NCBI GenBank assembly: GCA_950295325.1 | Contig: OX485803.1 | Location: forward strand, 52,529,554 to 52,593,553 | DNA: 64,000 nt | From: Polytrichum commune | Lineage: Eukaryota; Streptophyta; Polytrichopsida; Polytrichales; Polytrichaceae | Reading direction: 5' to 3' | Shown here: positions 1 through 11,015 of the stretch, piece by piece | Layout of the letters: each line of letters opens with the position of its first letter | Numbering within the stretch: position 1 is the first letter of the stretch | The notes under the pieces: generated by a model | Database searches by the model: none | Told to the model about the DNA's origin: nothing | The model's input: the letters and a program-made list of their open reading frames with translations, nothing else | Made by a program: the position numbers and the translations under genes

Positions 1-1203
1 TCAAGATGTGATTGAATATCAAGGTTCTCCTTTTTGATTAGAGATGAAAATTTCCACAAAATATTAACTTGGCCTTGACACACTAAAAAACCCAGAAATC
101 CACATATTTAATGTCCAAATAAAATCCAAAATTTTAATTTCCAAATAATTTGGACCGATCACATTGGTTAGCCTAGTTGTAGGTGTAGACGTGTCGTAGG
201 CATTTGTAGGCATCTAACCAATTAAGCTTCTCTCTTTATGCACTCAAACGCCACTACGATGCCTTAAACAAACCTTACAATAGTTCCTTGCACGGGAGTT
301 GACCTTTGAGTGTGAAACCCAAGTCATGCGAGGCAACGGTGGTGAATTAGAGGTTGGAATTAATGGTTGTTCGGAGAGGGCAACACCAAGGATGTGTGCC
401 ACTTGGATGCATATAGAGTCTCAAAGATCCTACCCAAATGAAAAAGCGATCATCATTTTGGCCAAGGGCCCAAAAGTGCATGAGTGGATGTGCTTCTCAA
501 CGAATTTTGGACCTCCATGTGAGTTGATCTCGAGGTTAATTACCACACTCGCGTTTTTGAGAAGCCAAGTTTAGGAACACTCACAAACTTTTGAGGTGCT
601 CCTAAACTTGTCCTAACCCTAAACATAAACCTTACTAAATTCAAGCTCGAGGAGCAAAGAATCTTGTTTGGACTCTCTCGGGAGCCAGTCTCTGGGCAGA
701 CTCTTGGGCATGATCGGTCAAAATCCTAGTGCTTCCAAGTCCCAACCGGTCACATGTCGTGATCTTTTGCCTTTTCCCTTATGAGCTTGAGGTATATATA
801 CGTCATCGACTCTTCTAAATCGATTGGTAATAATCATCCTGAAGTGTTGAATTTCAACCTGTTCTTATTGTAAATACAGGGCGGTTCACACCATTCATCG
901 TCTCTAGCTCACAACGGCAAGGATTCATCGATTAGAAAAAACACGACCGAAAATGAAACTCCAGAGCTCCAAACAGAAGAAAAGAAAAGAAACAGTCTCA
1001 TTGTTACTATCTATTACTGCCTGTCTATCATAATAAAAACCTGTAGATCTGACCAGTGGATCGGACCTGTGGTATATGCCGTCAAATTGTCGTTGTTTTG
1101 TGTCGGCCGATTCCCTAGAGCTCCTTGGAATCATCGTTCATGCGCCCGCCTCACATTCCTCCAACACAAGTTGGCCCTGAAATAGTGTGCAGCCCGGAGG
1201 TTC
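1..1203. other. Spacer, no gene recognised
   Basis: No coding region, RNA gene or clear repeat pair was recognised. Short open frames here (for example 299-574) begin at non-ATG codons and resemble nothing known to me. Confidence 0.5.
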
Positions 1204-1505
1204 ACTTTTGACACCGGAAGTTAGCTAAGGTAGAAATACCATAACCCGTGAAAATAAGGTGATTCGCATTAAAGATCTGGTCCGACAATCATGAGATAAT
1301 TCTCCAAGATAGACGAGAACGATTCACGAAGAATGCAAGTTGTCTCATATTTTTCTGCCCTATACAAAAAAATGCTACAATTTCTCAAACTGGAAAGTTG
1401 TCCAACCCCCTACTCATTCACTAGACTCTCCCTACACCGAACACGGTAATCCGCATTTCCATACCGAACATCGCCTCAATCAGTTACCTCATGAGTACAT
1501 TAACA
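1204..1505 (+). repeat. Dispersed repeat, partner at 15280-15545
   Basis: About 290 bp here aligns in the same orientation with 15280-15545. Both contain GGTAGAAATACCATAA near the start, GAAGAATGCAAGTTGT in the middle and AACACGGTAAT near the end. The copies differ at many sites, so the duplication is old. No coding capacity was recognised. It may be part of a retroelement, but no termini were found. Confidence 0.7.
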
Positions 1506-2759
1506 CTCGACTCCCATTGACTACACTAAGTGTACACGCATTGAAGTTGCCGCCGAGCCATGATCGGTTTTAGAAATGGCACTTCACCATTACGATGGCG
1601 GTCTAGTGCACGGCTGGAGGGTGGTTCACGGGTTCTGGTATTCCTACCTTATAAAGACCCCGAACTAGGCTACGCAAGGTCATTTGAGATGAATCGGCAA
1701 CCCTAAACCCATAGGGGGGTCGGGGAATGAGACGTACGCTCGCTCACTCGCTCGCTCGTATACGATAATTCCCTCCCTCCAAGCTGCTTGGCCTTCATTC
1801 TTTGCAGATCCACATGGGGTTGCTCAAAAGTGAAGACAAGCTCGAGGTATATATGGCCTCTCGAGCATGCATGATCTCCCGTGTTCCCTCCCTTGAGCCG
1901 ATCCTTATTTTATTGAATTGAACCAGCTCCGCTTGCATGTGAAGGATGTGGCCCAAACACGAAGATGCAATAATTCGGCTGCTCTCCGCTCACGGATCTC
2001 AATCACTTCCGGATTTTTTAATTTGCGAATTCGATGACGCCTGTGCTGTGGCCCAAGTTTTGTGAACCGTTTTGGTTCCCTTCCTCCCTTCCCAACCTAC
2101 TAACATGCACTACATGGAACCCTGAAATCTCCAACACCTGGATAATTCATTTTACTGGTCACCGGGAAAAACCACATCTGCAAATGGCACCCGACTGTTT
2201 GTGCCAATGAGATTACCAGTATCTAAATACTATCCGAAAACTGTGTAATGGAATTCTTCGCTTTGGCCTGGAAATAGTGGTATGGAAATCGAGTAAGTTA
2301 TGAAGCACATTCAAGGTTTCTACAGGGAACTTGGGCTCCCATCTCTCTGTTCAAGTTCTACAGTCAGAGCCTTCTCAAGTTCTGAGACAGAAGGACCAAA
2401 GTGTGAGAAAGCTAACAATAAATGATGGCTCACAAATGTGGGCAGATATCCTAAGTACTGGACTGCCAGGTGCATGCAATCCACATAGTTCCAGTCATGT
2501 TGACAAGATTTGTTCTCTTTTTATATATATATATATAGATATATATATTTTGTTGTTACTGTTGGTGATTTCCCTTTGTACAGATGAAGAAGCATGTGAT
2601 TGACATTGAATGACAAAATAAGTTAGCAGTGTGTTTTCACCTTGTTGAGGTGAAAGGGTCCTCAATGGTCACTATCTCCGACTAAGTTAGCCCACTTCTA
2701 TTAGGATATGGAAACACACGATTCATGAATCCAACTTTCGAGGCCGTAGTCACTTAATT
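1506..2759. other. Spacer with a TA microsatellite
   Basis: No gene was recognised. A TA-rich simple repeat lies at about 2521-2549, and a GCTCGCTC-like simple repeat at about 1738-1757. Confidence 0.5.
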
Positions 2760-3405
2760 TCCTCATATGTTTTGAAGTTCTGTATGAATATCGTATTCAT
2801 TATCAAATGGAAGGTCCACATGCTCCTTAAATGGTCATATAGCCCCCAACCCCCCGCGATTATGCCTGGGGTGAGATTACGTCTTCATTTCGCTGGGCCC
2901 TGCCCTTCCCACACCTCCTTCATTGTCCGGTCTTCTTGCCCGCACTTACGTGTGAACTCTTTCTCGTTGGGAACCAATGTGACAATATCCGGTCAATATT
3001 ATAAATAATCAAGTTGACATCACTCTTTCATTATTCCCAAGTTAATTGATGGAGTTCCTTCACATGTCAAAAGGAGCTTCATGGCTTAAGTGACCGGGTA
3101 CTGTCACATTGGTTCCCAATGGGAAAGAGTTCCCATGCAGATGCGGGCAGGAAGACCGGGCAGTGAAGGAGGCGTGGAAGGGACGGGGCCCAACCAAATG
3201 AAGATGTGACCTAGCCCGGGGTTGTGATAATGTTGACTATGGAGCTTAGAATAGATATCAAAATTTTAGCATGTACTCTAATCTTCTTTAAACACGTGTC
3301 CTCCTAGTAATTGGTTTTGGAGTCACACTAAACCACATACCACTCAAATGTCAGTGCTCTCATAAGAAAAGTAACCGAATGAGGGTTGTTTACCTTAGCT
3401 AAGGT
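2760..3405 (+). repeat. R1 dispersed repeat, interrupted by a fold-back element
   Basis: The flanks (about 2780-2850 and 3230-3400) match other R1 copies: a start like AAATGGTCATATAGCCCC, then a block with TTTAAACACGTGT and ACCACATACCACTCAAATG. The two halves are separated by a roughly 380 bp fold-back sequence at 2851-3230. R1 also occurs at 15555-15780(-), 34830-34960(-), 36720-36965(+), 39920-40180(-), 41840-42080(+), 50240-50500(+) and, in part, 57935-58020(+). Confidence 0.7.
2851..3230. mobile_element. Fold-back element nested in R1
   Basis: Two inverted arms of about 140 bp (2851-2995 and 3091-3230) surround a loop of about 95 bp. The left arm carries GGAACCAATGTGACA and the right arm the complement TGTCACATTGGTTCC; GGCCCTGCCCTTCCCAC is mirrored by GTGGAAGGGACGGGGCC. 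No coding capacity is visible. It interrupts an otherwise continuous R1 copy, so it inserted later. Confidence 0.7.
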
Positions 3406-5030
3406 TGGTAAGTCACATTTCCCCAAAATAAGTATTATTTATGTGATTGGACGTTGCCGAAATATAGGGAGGTGGAGAGTTTACAAAGGCCTAGCAGGTG
3501 GCCTCTTGTGTTGCGCAAGATATGGATGGCAGCCATGGATTTAGAAGGCGGCATTGGCAAGTGTGGGGGATTTATGTGCACTATGAGTTTGTGGCTTTGG
3601 ATTCTTGTGGCATAGTTTGAAGGTCGTATATACATTTGGACACGTAGTTAGTCCATGGGTTGTTCACCATGATAGTTGCAATGTCATAGCAAGCCATGGG
3701 GCCCAAATGGAGAAGATGGCAAAGTTGTGTTTCTTACGTCAAATTGCATGACGGCTTGTGGGAACGGTAATGTGGAAGGGAGTGTAGTTTTTGAGGGATA
3801 CTTTCTGAATGTAGATGGTCTAGATGTCATTTGTAATCATATCCACGTCTATTCAATTGTTGGCTTTCGTAAAATATACGTGAGACATTGTTTTTTTTAA
3901 CTCTTTGTTTAGGTTTTTTAATGGTGCCAAAAGTGGGAGGGGGGGTGGCTATCCTAATAGTTAGCCCATCAAGGAAAGAAACTCACTCAATGCAATATGT
4001 TGAACAATAATCCCACATGGGTCTCCATTTTCTAAGATCACATCTAACAAAGTAGGATGCCATTACATTAAGTGGAGTCTCCTTCCGTTTTGAGACTTGG
4101 ACTTTTGACGTTTGAGTCCTTTTGATGCATGATTTGACTCAAAAGAAATAAAAAGCCTACCTAGCATAAATGTCCCTATCCAAGCGTTATATCCCTAGAA
4201 GTGTGCTTCTTTGAATGTCTACCTTAGCTATTTCTTTATATTTGTCTATGTTCTCTATATGTTATTCTTTCCGTAAAGTACTCCCCAAATTAAGCACACA
4301 AACAAAGTTGATTGTGTTTGAATTAAAAATTTCATAATATCTATCATCAAAGTTTCCACTAGACTATTTAAAGGTGATTGCACCTATCATAAACCGTGAT
4401 ATATATTGGATTCAAATGTATAGGCACATGTCAAATGGATATCATTATAAGCGATCTAGACTTTCTCTTCAACATTTCACAAAATATTCATCTTGACTCC
4501 AAAATTAACAAGCTCCACTCTCATGTTCATCGTTTGAATTTGCTAATGTGATTTTGTAACTTCTATATCAAACATTGTTCACAACCCGAAAAGTTTCCAT
4601 TAATAGGTGCACTCACCTTCATGTTAGCATTCGTGAAGGACTAATATTCATTGCATAACCATGTTAAAATACCCATTGAAAACGAACTCTAGAGCCCTAC
4701 TATTGCAGCTATCATTCCAATTTCGAACCCAACTGTTCCAATGTAGAAGGGGATTTGGAACTAAAACTAGCCATAAACTTGGGAAGAAGTTTTTGTCTTT
4801 TAGAGTATGACTCTCATATGATATGAGATTTTGGTACAAGTGAGTATTGTAAGTTGGCATTCCGAAATGGACACCTTGGGCAGATTTGAAAATTTATGCC
4901 CATGGGGTAAAGTAGGAAGTGCCAATGGGATCTGATCAGCGAGCAATTTTGAGGTGCCATATTACTACCTAGTACCCATATTTCTGGTCAAAAGACTCAA
5001 TGCTGTTCTGCCAGCCGCTTCTCCCGGCTT
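3406..5030. other. Spacer, no gene recognised
   Basis: Nothing supportable was found. Small open frames at 3435-3635(-), 3676-3900(+) and 4648-4860(-) have no recognisable motif. Confidence 0.45.
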
Positions 5031-5413
5031 ACTACACTAAAAATCATAGTTAGTGTCATATGGTATTTAATGCCACCATGGTAACTTCTCGGATGACACT
5101 TCTTATGAATAAGTGAACAAATATTGTCATGGATGATGGATGAGTTCATCCATTGGCCAAAACTCGACCTTCTCTTGTCAGCAATTTGTGATGAATATAT
5201 TGTCATGGATGGTCCAAAATTGGATGAGAAATCACTTGGTAAGTGACAGTAATTGCAAAATTGCAAATCTATAATCCCCCAAAAGAAAATTCACAAGGAA
5301 TGACAAATAACGGTGGGTTAACATTTAGTGTTAGTGACATTATACCACGGTTTACAATTGGTATTAAGCAAAACAATCAGAATTGGTGACACTGAATATC
5401 ATGTTTAGTGTAC
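5031..5413. mobile_element. MITE with CACTAC-like ends
   Basis: The left end begins ACTACACTAAAAATCATAG and the right end is close to its inverted form (ACTGAATATCATGTTTAGTGT). Length is about 380 bp, with no coding capacity. The terminal ACTACACTAA and sub-terminal TTAGTGTCA motifs resemble elements at 41524, 43776 and 45984. CACTA-type terminal motifs are known; assignment to that superfamily is an inference. Confidence 0.6.
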
Positions 5414-6957
5414 TTAATGCTGTTGACGTTCAGTTCATTTTGTGTTCTGTTCTTTTCTTCTCTTTCTCCTAGCCAAATCGAAATACTAGGGGAAAGCAAG
5501 CTACGGCGGTGAGAGGGTTTATAGTAGGGAGTACATACATGGAACAGCAGCGTACCTATACCCCCCTGTATGCTTGAATGTCACGTACTCCTCTGCTTCG
5601 GCCTCTTGTCTCTCCGGCCGCTGTCCCGACCGACCGACCGACCGACCGACTGCTCGCTCCTCTTCTTCGGACCCTTCTCTGGTACGACACCGGCATCTTC
5701 TCCCGGCTAATCTCCTGCTCCTCTCTCGCGCCCGTTGTCCTCGTAGCTAGGCAGCTTGAAGCTATGAGTGATTCCTCCTGAGTTGGACCACCCACCCACC
5801 CACCCACCCCACTCACTCACTCACTCACGTCCTTCTCATGCATCAACCCCCACTTAGTACGAACTCTTAGCACGCACTCAGTGACTTGCCCAGGCTGCCA
5901 AGCACTACTTAAATATGAGTAGTAAAAGCGGTGTCGGAGTCACACACCTTCATGGCTTACACTACTAGGTGGTGGTGCCTCAAGACCCGTTGGGACGAGT
6001 CAGCACCGGCCGTTGCACGTGGCGGACAATAGGTTAATTAGTGGGGCAATAGTGAGACTGTGGTTATTCTATCGCACTACTTGTTGAGCAGGATCGAAGA
6101 TTGTGTGCGCTAGCTCACAATTTTTTTGGGGAGGAGGGGTTGGAGCTGCCGTGTCGTTTGGTCAATCTAAGGAAGATTCGAAACTTGCAGTAATTTCTCC
6201 TACACGTCGGTTAGTACTGTAGTCGGCCGTGCTTTGGGTGAGGCCACCTTCCTCGGTGTGTGTTGTTGCACCTGCTGGTGTGCAATTCTTGTGGTTTGAA
6301 GGAATAGTGGCGTGGAAGGTTATTGAGTGCTCTCTCCCTCTCCTGTGCTGATGTCTTGATCAAGGCTGCTGCATCTTTCTGTTTCTGGAACCTCTCCTTG
6401 CTTAGGACCCTAGATTGCAGATGATTGTTCCGTGGTGGGCACTCTGACCATTGGCTTGCTGTCGGTAATTAATTAGCCGCGGGTGTCGTGGTACTTTGGT
6501 CTTCCTGTCAATGTCGCAATTCTGTATTCCCAATTGAGATTTTGCGGGTGCAGAGTTATTTCATCAGTGTCCTGATTCTACTTGGTTCTGGTGGTCGTTA
6601 GAAGTTCCATCACCGTTGCGCCGTTGCACCCCTTTGGATTTGGCATCTTGTATTTCTGTCAGAGCTTCAGCTAATTCTTGGCAGCTGGCTGATATTGGTG
6701 AGCACACCAGCGCAATTTTTGAGGCGCTCAGTAAACACATCACTCAAACTCAACTCCTCCGATTGCACCTACCAGAGAACATGGTTGACAAAGACAACCC
6801 TTGATTTCACGACAGTGGTTGAAGCACTAGGACAGCTGGAAGGTCCTTCCTCGCGATCGCCGAAGCCACTTTGAGGCCTGCCAGTTTGAAACCAGAAAAC
6901 CAGTTGAGCCTACGACGAGGATAGGTAACTGAAGTCAACAAAGCAAAATTTGTAGCA
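5414..6957 (+). promoter_or_regulatory. Probable promoter and 5' leader region of methionine gamma-lyase
   Basis: This stretch is richer in G+C than the spacer to its left and directly precedes the enzyme start codon. It has simple repeats: a GACC/CCGA tract at about 5626-5650, then CCCA and CTCA tracts at about 5788-5828. No transcription start, TATA element or leader intron could be placed with confidence. Open frames on both strands over the simple repeats are composition artefacts. Confidence 0.35.
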
Positions 6958-8301
6958 ATGAGTGGAAGTGAGACCAAGCATGGTGTAGCGTGCAAGCGTG
7001 GGTTGCAAGATCGAACGGATGACATGGAGACGGACAGCCAAAACAGTCATGCTATCAAGAAATTGGTCGACCCAGTTCAAGGCTTAGCAAATGCGCCTCA
7101 AGCACTGAGCCAACATGGAGGCGTCAATGTTCCTATAGAGGCCTCTTCCACGTTCGCAGTAATGGAACCGCAGACTCTCAATAAACTCTTCTCAGGAGAA
7201 CTTGGACATGAGCACGGGCTCTACATCTACAGTCGCCACTTCAACCCGACTGTGTTGAGCCTGGGTAGAAAGATGGCAGCTCTCGAAGATACAGAAGCCG
7301 CATATTGTACAGCAAGCGGCATGTCCGCCATCACTGCAGTTCTATTGCAACTTTGCAGCAGTGGGGACCATCTGGTGGCATCGAACCGTCTCTACGGAGG
7401 TACACATGCCCTCTTGGCGCACTTCCTTCCTCGCACTTGCAACATCAAGACAACTTTCGTCGATGTTGATGACCTAGAGGCAGTTCACGCCGCCATAGCT
7501 TCCAATACAAAAGTTCTTTACTTCGAATCCTTGTCCAACCCACGGCTGTCTGTGGCCAACATTCCAGTGCTAGCAAACCTTGCTCACGGCAGGGGACTGA
7601 AATGCGTTGTTGACAACACCTTTGCGCCTCTCCTTTTATCGCCTGCAAGGTTAGGGGCAGATGTTGTGGTGCACAGTATGTCCAAGTACATCAGCGGTGC
7701 AGGCGATATCATTGCCGGCTGTGTCTGTGGCCCAGCGGAGCTCATCAGCGCCATGATGGACCTTCACCATGGCGCTCTCATGCTGCTGGGTCCAACAATG
7801 GATCCCCATGTTGCATTCCAAGTCGGTCTTCGTATTCCTCACCTCGCGATACGGATGAAAGAGTTTGGGGTGCGTGCTATGTTATATGCGAAAAGATTGA
7901 AGAAGCTTGGCCTCAAAGTATATTATCCTGGCCTTGAAGATCACCCTTACCATAACCTCATGACCAAGCTCTTGAACGACGGGTACGGTTATGGTGGCAT
8001 GATGTGCTTGGATTTGGACACCAAGGAGCGCGCTCAAGATCTGATGCGCCATCTGCAGAACCTCACCCACTTTGGCTGGATGGCTGTGAGTCTTGGATAC
8101 CATGACACGCTCATGTCGTGTTCCGGTTCATCTACGAGCTCCGGATTGACAAAAGAAGAGAAAGATGTGCAAGGAATCTCGCCTGGACTTATAAGGATGT
8201 CGATTGGCTTCACAGGGACGATCGAGCAACGGTGGGGACAACTCCTGGAAGCTCTTCTTGCTCTCAAACTGGTTCCTGCTAATATGCCGAATGGACGTTA
8301 A
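6958..8301 (+). CDS. MGL: Methionine gamma-lyase (PLP-dependent)
   Basis: This 447-residue protein is a Cys/Met-metabolism PLP enzyme of the plant methionine gamma-lyase type, close to the usual plant length of about 440. The family cleaves L-methionine to methanethiol, 2-oxobutyrate and ammonia, feeding isoleucine synthesis in the cytosol. Visible residues: phosphate-binding Y91 and R93 in YSRHFNPT, the stacking Y146 in LYGGTH, D219 in VVDNTFAP that pairs with the PLP pyridine, the Schiff-base lysine K243 in HSMSKYISG, and R413 in LIRMSIGF for the substrate carboxylate. Gly148 replaces the cysteine of bacterial enzymes, as in plant proteins. The ATG at 6958 is chosen because it gives the expected N-terminal extension before the EHGGVN-like segment (here QHGGVN). 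There is no intron in the coding region and no organelle-targeting leader is evident. The frame is intact and probably functional. Confidence 0.93.
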   Translation: MSGSETKHGVACKRGLQDRTDDMETDSQNSHAIKKLVDPVQGLANAPQALSQHGGVNVPIEASSTFAVMEPQTLNKLFSGELGHEHGLYIYSRHFNPTVLSLGRKMAALEDTEAAYCTASGMSAITAVLLQLCSSGDHLVASNRLYGGTHALLAHFLPRTCNIKTTFVDVDDLEAVHAAIASNTKVLYFESLSNPRLSVANIPVLANLAHGRGLKCVVDNTFAPLLLSPARLGADVVVHSMSKYISGAGDIIAGCVCGPAELISAMMDLHHGALMLLGPTMDPHVAFQVGLRIPHLAIRMKEFGVRAMLYAKRLKKLGLKVYYPGLEDHPYHNLMTKLLNDGYGYGGMMCLDLDTKERAQDLMRHLQNLTHFGWMAVSLGYHDTLMSCSGSSTSSGLTKEEKDVQGISPGLIRMSIGFTGTIEQRWGQLLEALLALKLVPANMPNGR

Positions 8302-9065
8302 GACATTCCAGAGTATCAACATCAAGTTCCCACAAGGTACTCGACGCTCATCGCACACGAACTTTTAGGTATCGTAGTCCTGTATAGAAGATAACAATCA
8401 GGTCTGTCTATCTGTCTCCACCCTCGTGGTTGCAGAAGTATGCTGATGAGAGGTCTCACAGATCCGACCTGAACCTTTTATCAGTATTCGATTGGAGAAA
8501 TCTTGCCGCGGCCTCTCCTCACACTGCAATTGGTTTTGACCACCTTGTCATTAGTTCGCTGAATTTTCCCACATCTACCTACTTAGAGTGTCTCCCTGAC
8601 AGACACACACACGCACACCCACGCGCACAGACACACACACACACACACAAGTACTGGAGACGAGTTCTCTATTCTCAGCCTTCCGAGTCTCCTACAGACA
8701 TCTTCACAACTCTTAATGCATTCTTAGATGATTCAAATTGACCGTAATTAGGGGTTCCAGACATGATTTTCTGTAGCCATGACCGATTATCAGTGATATG
8801 ATGTTACCGAGTGTTACTAACGATCCTATCACAAGGAATAACTCGAGTTGCATGTAAAAACGTCAGATACAGATATTCTTCAGCACGCTACTGATATAGC
8901 TGCAACAACGTAGAAAGCAAATGGAAAATCCTCGGTGATTCAGATAGCTGCCAGGCGGTGAGCTTAACCACCTCTGGTAGCTGCAGCTATAATTTCAGTC
9001 CTCTCGCGCTGTTACCTGTACTTGAAATACTTCATCATCGATGGACTCTCGATGGATCATGGATT
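8302..9065. other. 3' flank of the lyase gene with a CA microsatellite
   Basis: This region includes the presumed 3' UTR of the lyase. A CA-rich simple repeat with interruptions lies at about 8601-8649. No poly(A) site could be fixed and no further gene was recognised. Confidence 0.45.
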
Positions 9066-9173
9066 CTAGTTCTCCGGATTTTGCACCGAATGAGTATAGT
9101 CCGACTTCTCCTTAGCACTTTCAGGTATACCATCTCCTCCTCCCCCATATGTCCAGGTAATTCTATTACTTAC

Positions 9174-9330
9174 AAAAATTGATATATTCGTCAGGCGCTT
9201 CGAAGATGCAATTATCTGAGTCCCAAAGAAATACTAGCTCGAAAGCTGTGAAGTTCACCTTGACTGTCGTCGGTGCAGGTCGATCGGGTTGCAGTTTCTT
9301 TTTATCAACCAGTGGATTTGGAATTAGCAT
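9174..9330 (-). other. Exon-like block with good splice sites
   Basis: On the minus strand an acceptor CTTCAG precedes an open run of 52 codons, which ends in phase 1 at a consensus GTAAGT donor. The product starts MLIPNPLVDKKKLQPDRP and ends near APDEYINF. Composition is protein-like. No domain was recognised. If joined to the block after GGAGGAGGAG, it reads on for about 20 codons to a stop at 9066-9068. Confidence 0.4.
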
Positions 9331-10577
9331 CTGAAGTTTCAGAAACGAAAACCACATTCGCTAAATAGAAGAGCCTGAAAGGCTTGACACATTGTAACTA
9401 CGATTGGCCTCACCTTTCTTTTACATACAAAGAGAGTGTATGACGCGAACCAAACTTAATTTGGATGACGAACTCAGATCAAGTATAGTAGTACAATGGT
9501 AGTGTTGCCGTCTTTACCACGGGATATTGAACTCCAGGAGTTAGAGCTACTATCTTTCACTATGAACAGTCCTTTGGATCAACTGCCGCTTAGATCAATG
9601 AGGGATGCTAAACGTATTTCAAGTTTCTGAGGGCATAACTCTTAAAGGTGACCTTACAAAACCATCTCTCATTGAAGTTCTATTCATCTTGTGTTTCCTT
9701 CAGGAAAATCATCAGATTTGTTAAGGATGTGTCGGCTTCCATCACAGATTCAAGAATGCGCACTAACTCGATCCTTCTTTCACTCTACAGGTAACAAACT
9801 ACTTATATTTGTGGTCATGCATGTGCACACTATTTGGCTGCTGTGACTTGAAGAAGCTGGATTCTGAGGTTTTAACGCTTTGCAGCAAGTGCAGCCTTGA
9901 CGAGCATCTACATGAATCACACCTAGTAGACCTCGAGACAAGAACAGCGCCGAAACCATCGTGGCGCTACAGCTCCTGCGAAGTTCGTGACTCGGACTAG
10001 ATCGACCAGGAATAGATCTTTAGTCCAGATGCAAGCAACCTCCGAGGCATGGGAAATATCTCAAGCAGAGGTTATAAGCTACGACAATCAATATAGCAAA
10101 ATTATCACGAGGAACGCTTCTCCTATGGAAAGTTTTCTATGAACTCGGCGGTGCATCTTTTTCTTGAGGGATAAGAGCTAAAGAAAAACATCTCCTGGAA
10201 GGCATAGGTCATGGATTGAGGTGTCTAGAGAATCAAACCTGCATCACTATTGCAGTTAAGTGTTGTAGGCATTCGCCCTCTTCCGCTATATCTGCTTTCT
10301 GAGAGCGACTTTCATATGCTTGTGTATCCGCACTACAACTCCGTTTCGGAGACAGAAACATAGGACTGTGCTAACAGGCCATTTCAACGACAAGGTATCA
10401 AATATTGAACTGTTTTGTTCTGCGCACTCTCTGCAGAGTTAAACCCACCTGCAAATGAATGCTCTATTTATTAAGTCCTAAGTCAGTACTCTTGCAATAT
10501 TGTCGATCAGGATCTTGGACATATTCAGCATCTACATGTTGTGAGGGAGGCTTATTGGACTCCCAAGTGTATTAGAC

Positions 10578-10998
10578 CTTATTCATCTCGCGATAGATGC
10601 GTATAGCCACGGCCACTTTCATGCCTCCTCTGAGAATTAGGGACTGACTGGGAGGAGTACCTATTGTAATATCTACAGACGTACTTCTTCGAATTTTCGT
10701 CGACAGATCTTCCCCAACTTTCCAAAGCTCAAGCGACTCGTGAAAGAATTTGTGTACCAATGCTCGGTTATGACTGTGATAAGCCCGTTCTGCACCTGGA
10801 ACTTTCAGATATTAACCGAGCTGGAATATATGAACATTGGTATATCCTCCCCCTCTTATTTACCTGAACCGGTATGATGTTGTTGATTGCAAGAGCCAGT
10901 GTGGTAGCCCACCAGTACCAGTTCCATATATCTAAGAACTGTCTGCGCTTATCACTTCCATCAACCACCGATGTGATGAGCCAAGCTACCACGAGGCA
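10578..10998 (-). other. Two exon-like blocks separated by a short intron
   Basis: The block 10998-10864 is open for 45 codons and ends at CAG|GTAAAT. The block 10795-10578 follows a CAG acceptor and is open for about 72 codons in the frame containing ALVHKFFHESLELWKV and RGGMKVAVAIRIYREM, ending near an AAG|GTCTAA donor-like site. The frames of the two do not join simply across the proposed junction. Function unknown. Confidence 0.35.
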
Positions 10999-11015
10999 TT
11001 AGCTCATGTTGCTGT

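Noticed and set aside
5556-5816. Overlapping frames on both strands over the GACC/CCCA simple repeats
   Set aside because: Open only because the repeats lack stop codons; no protein-like motif.
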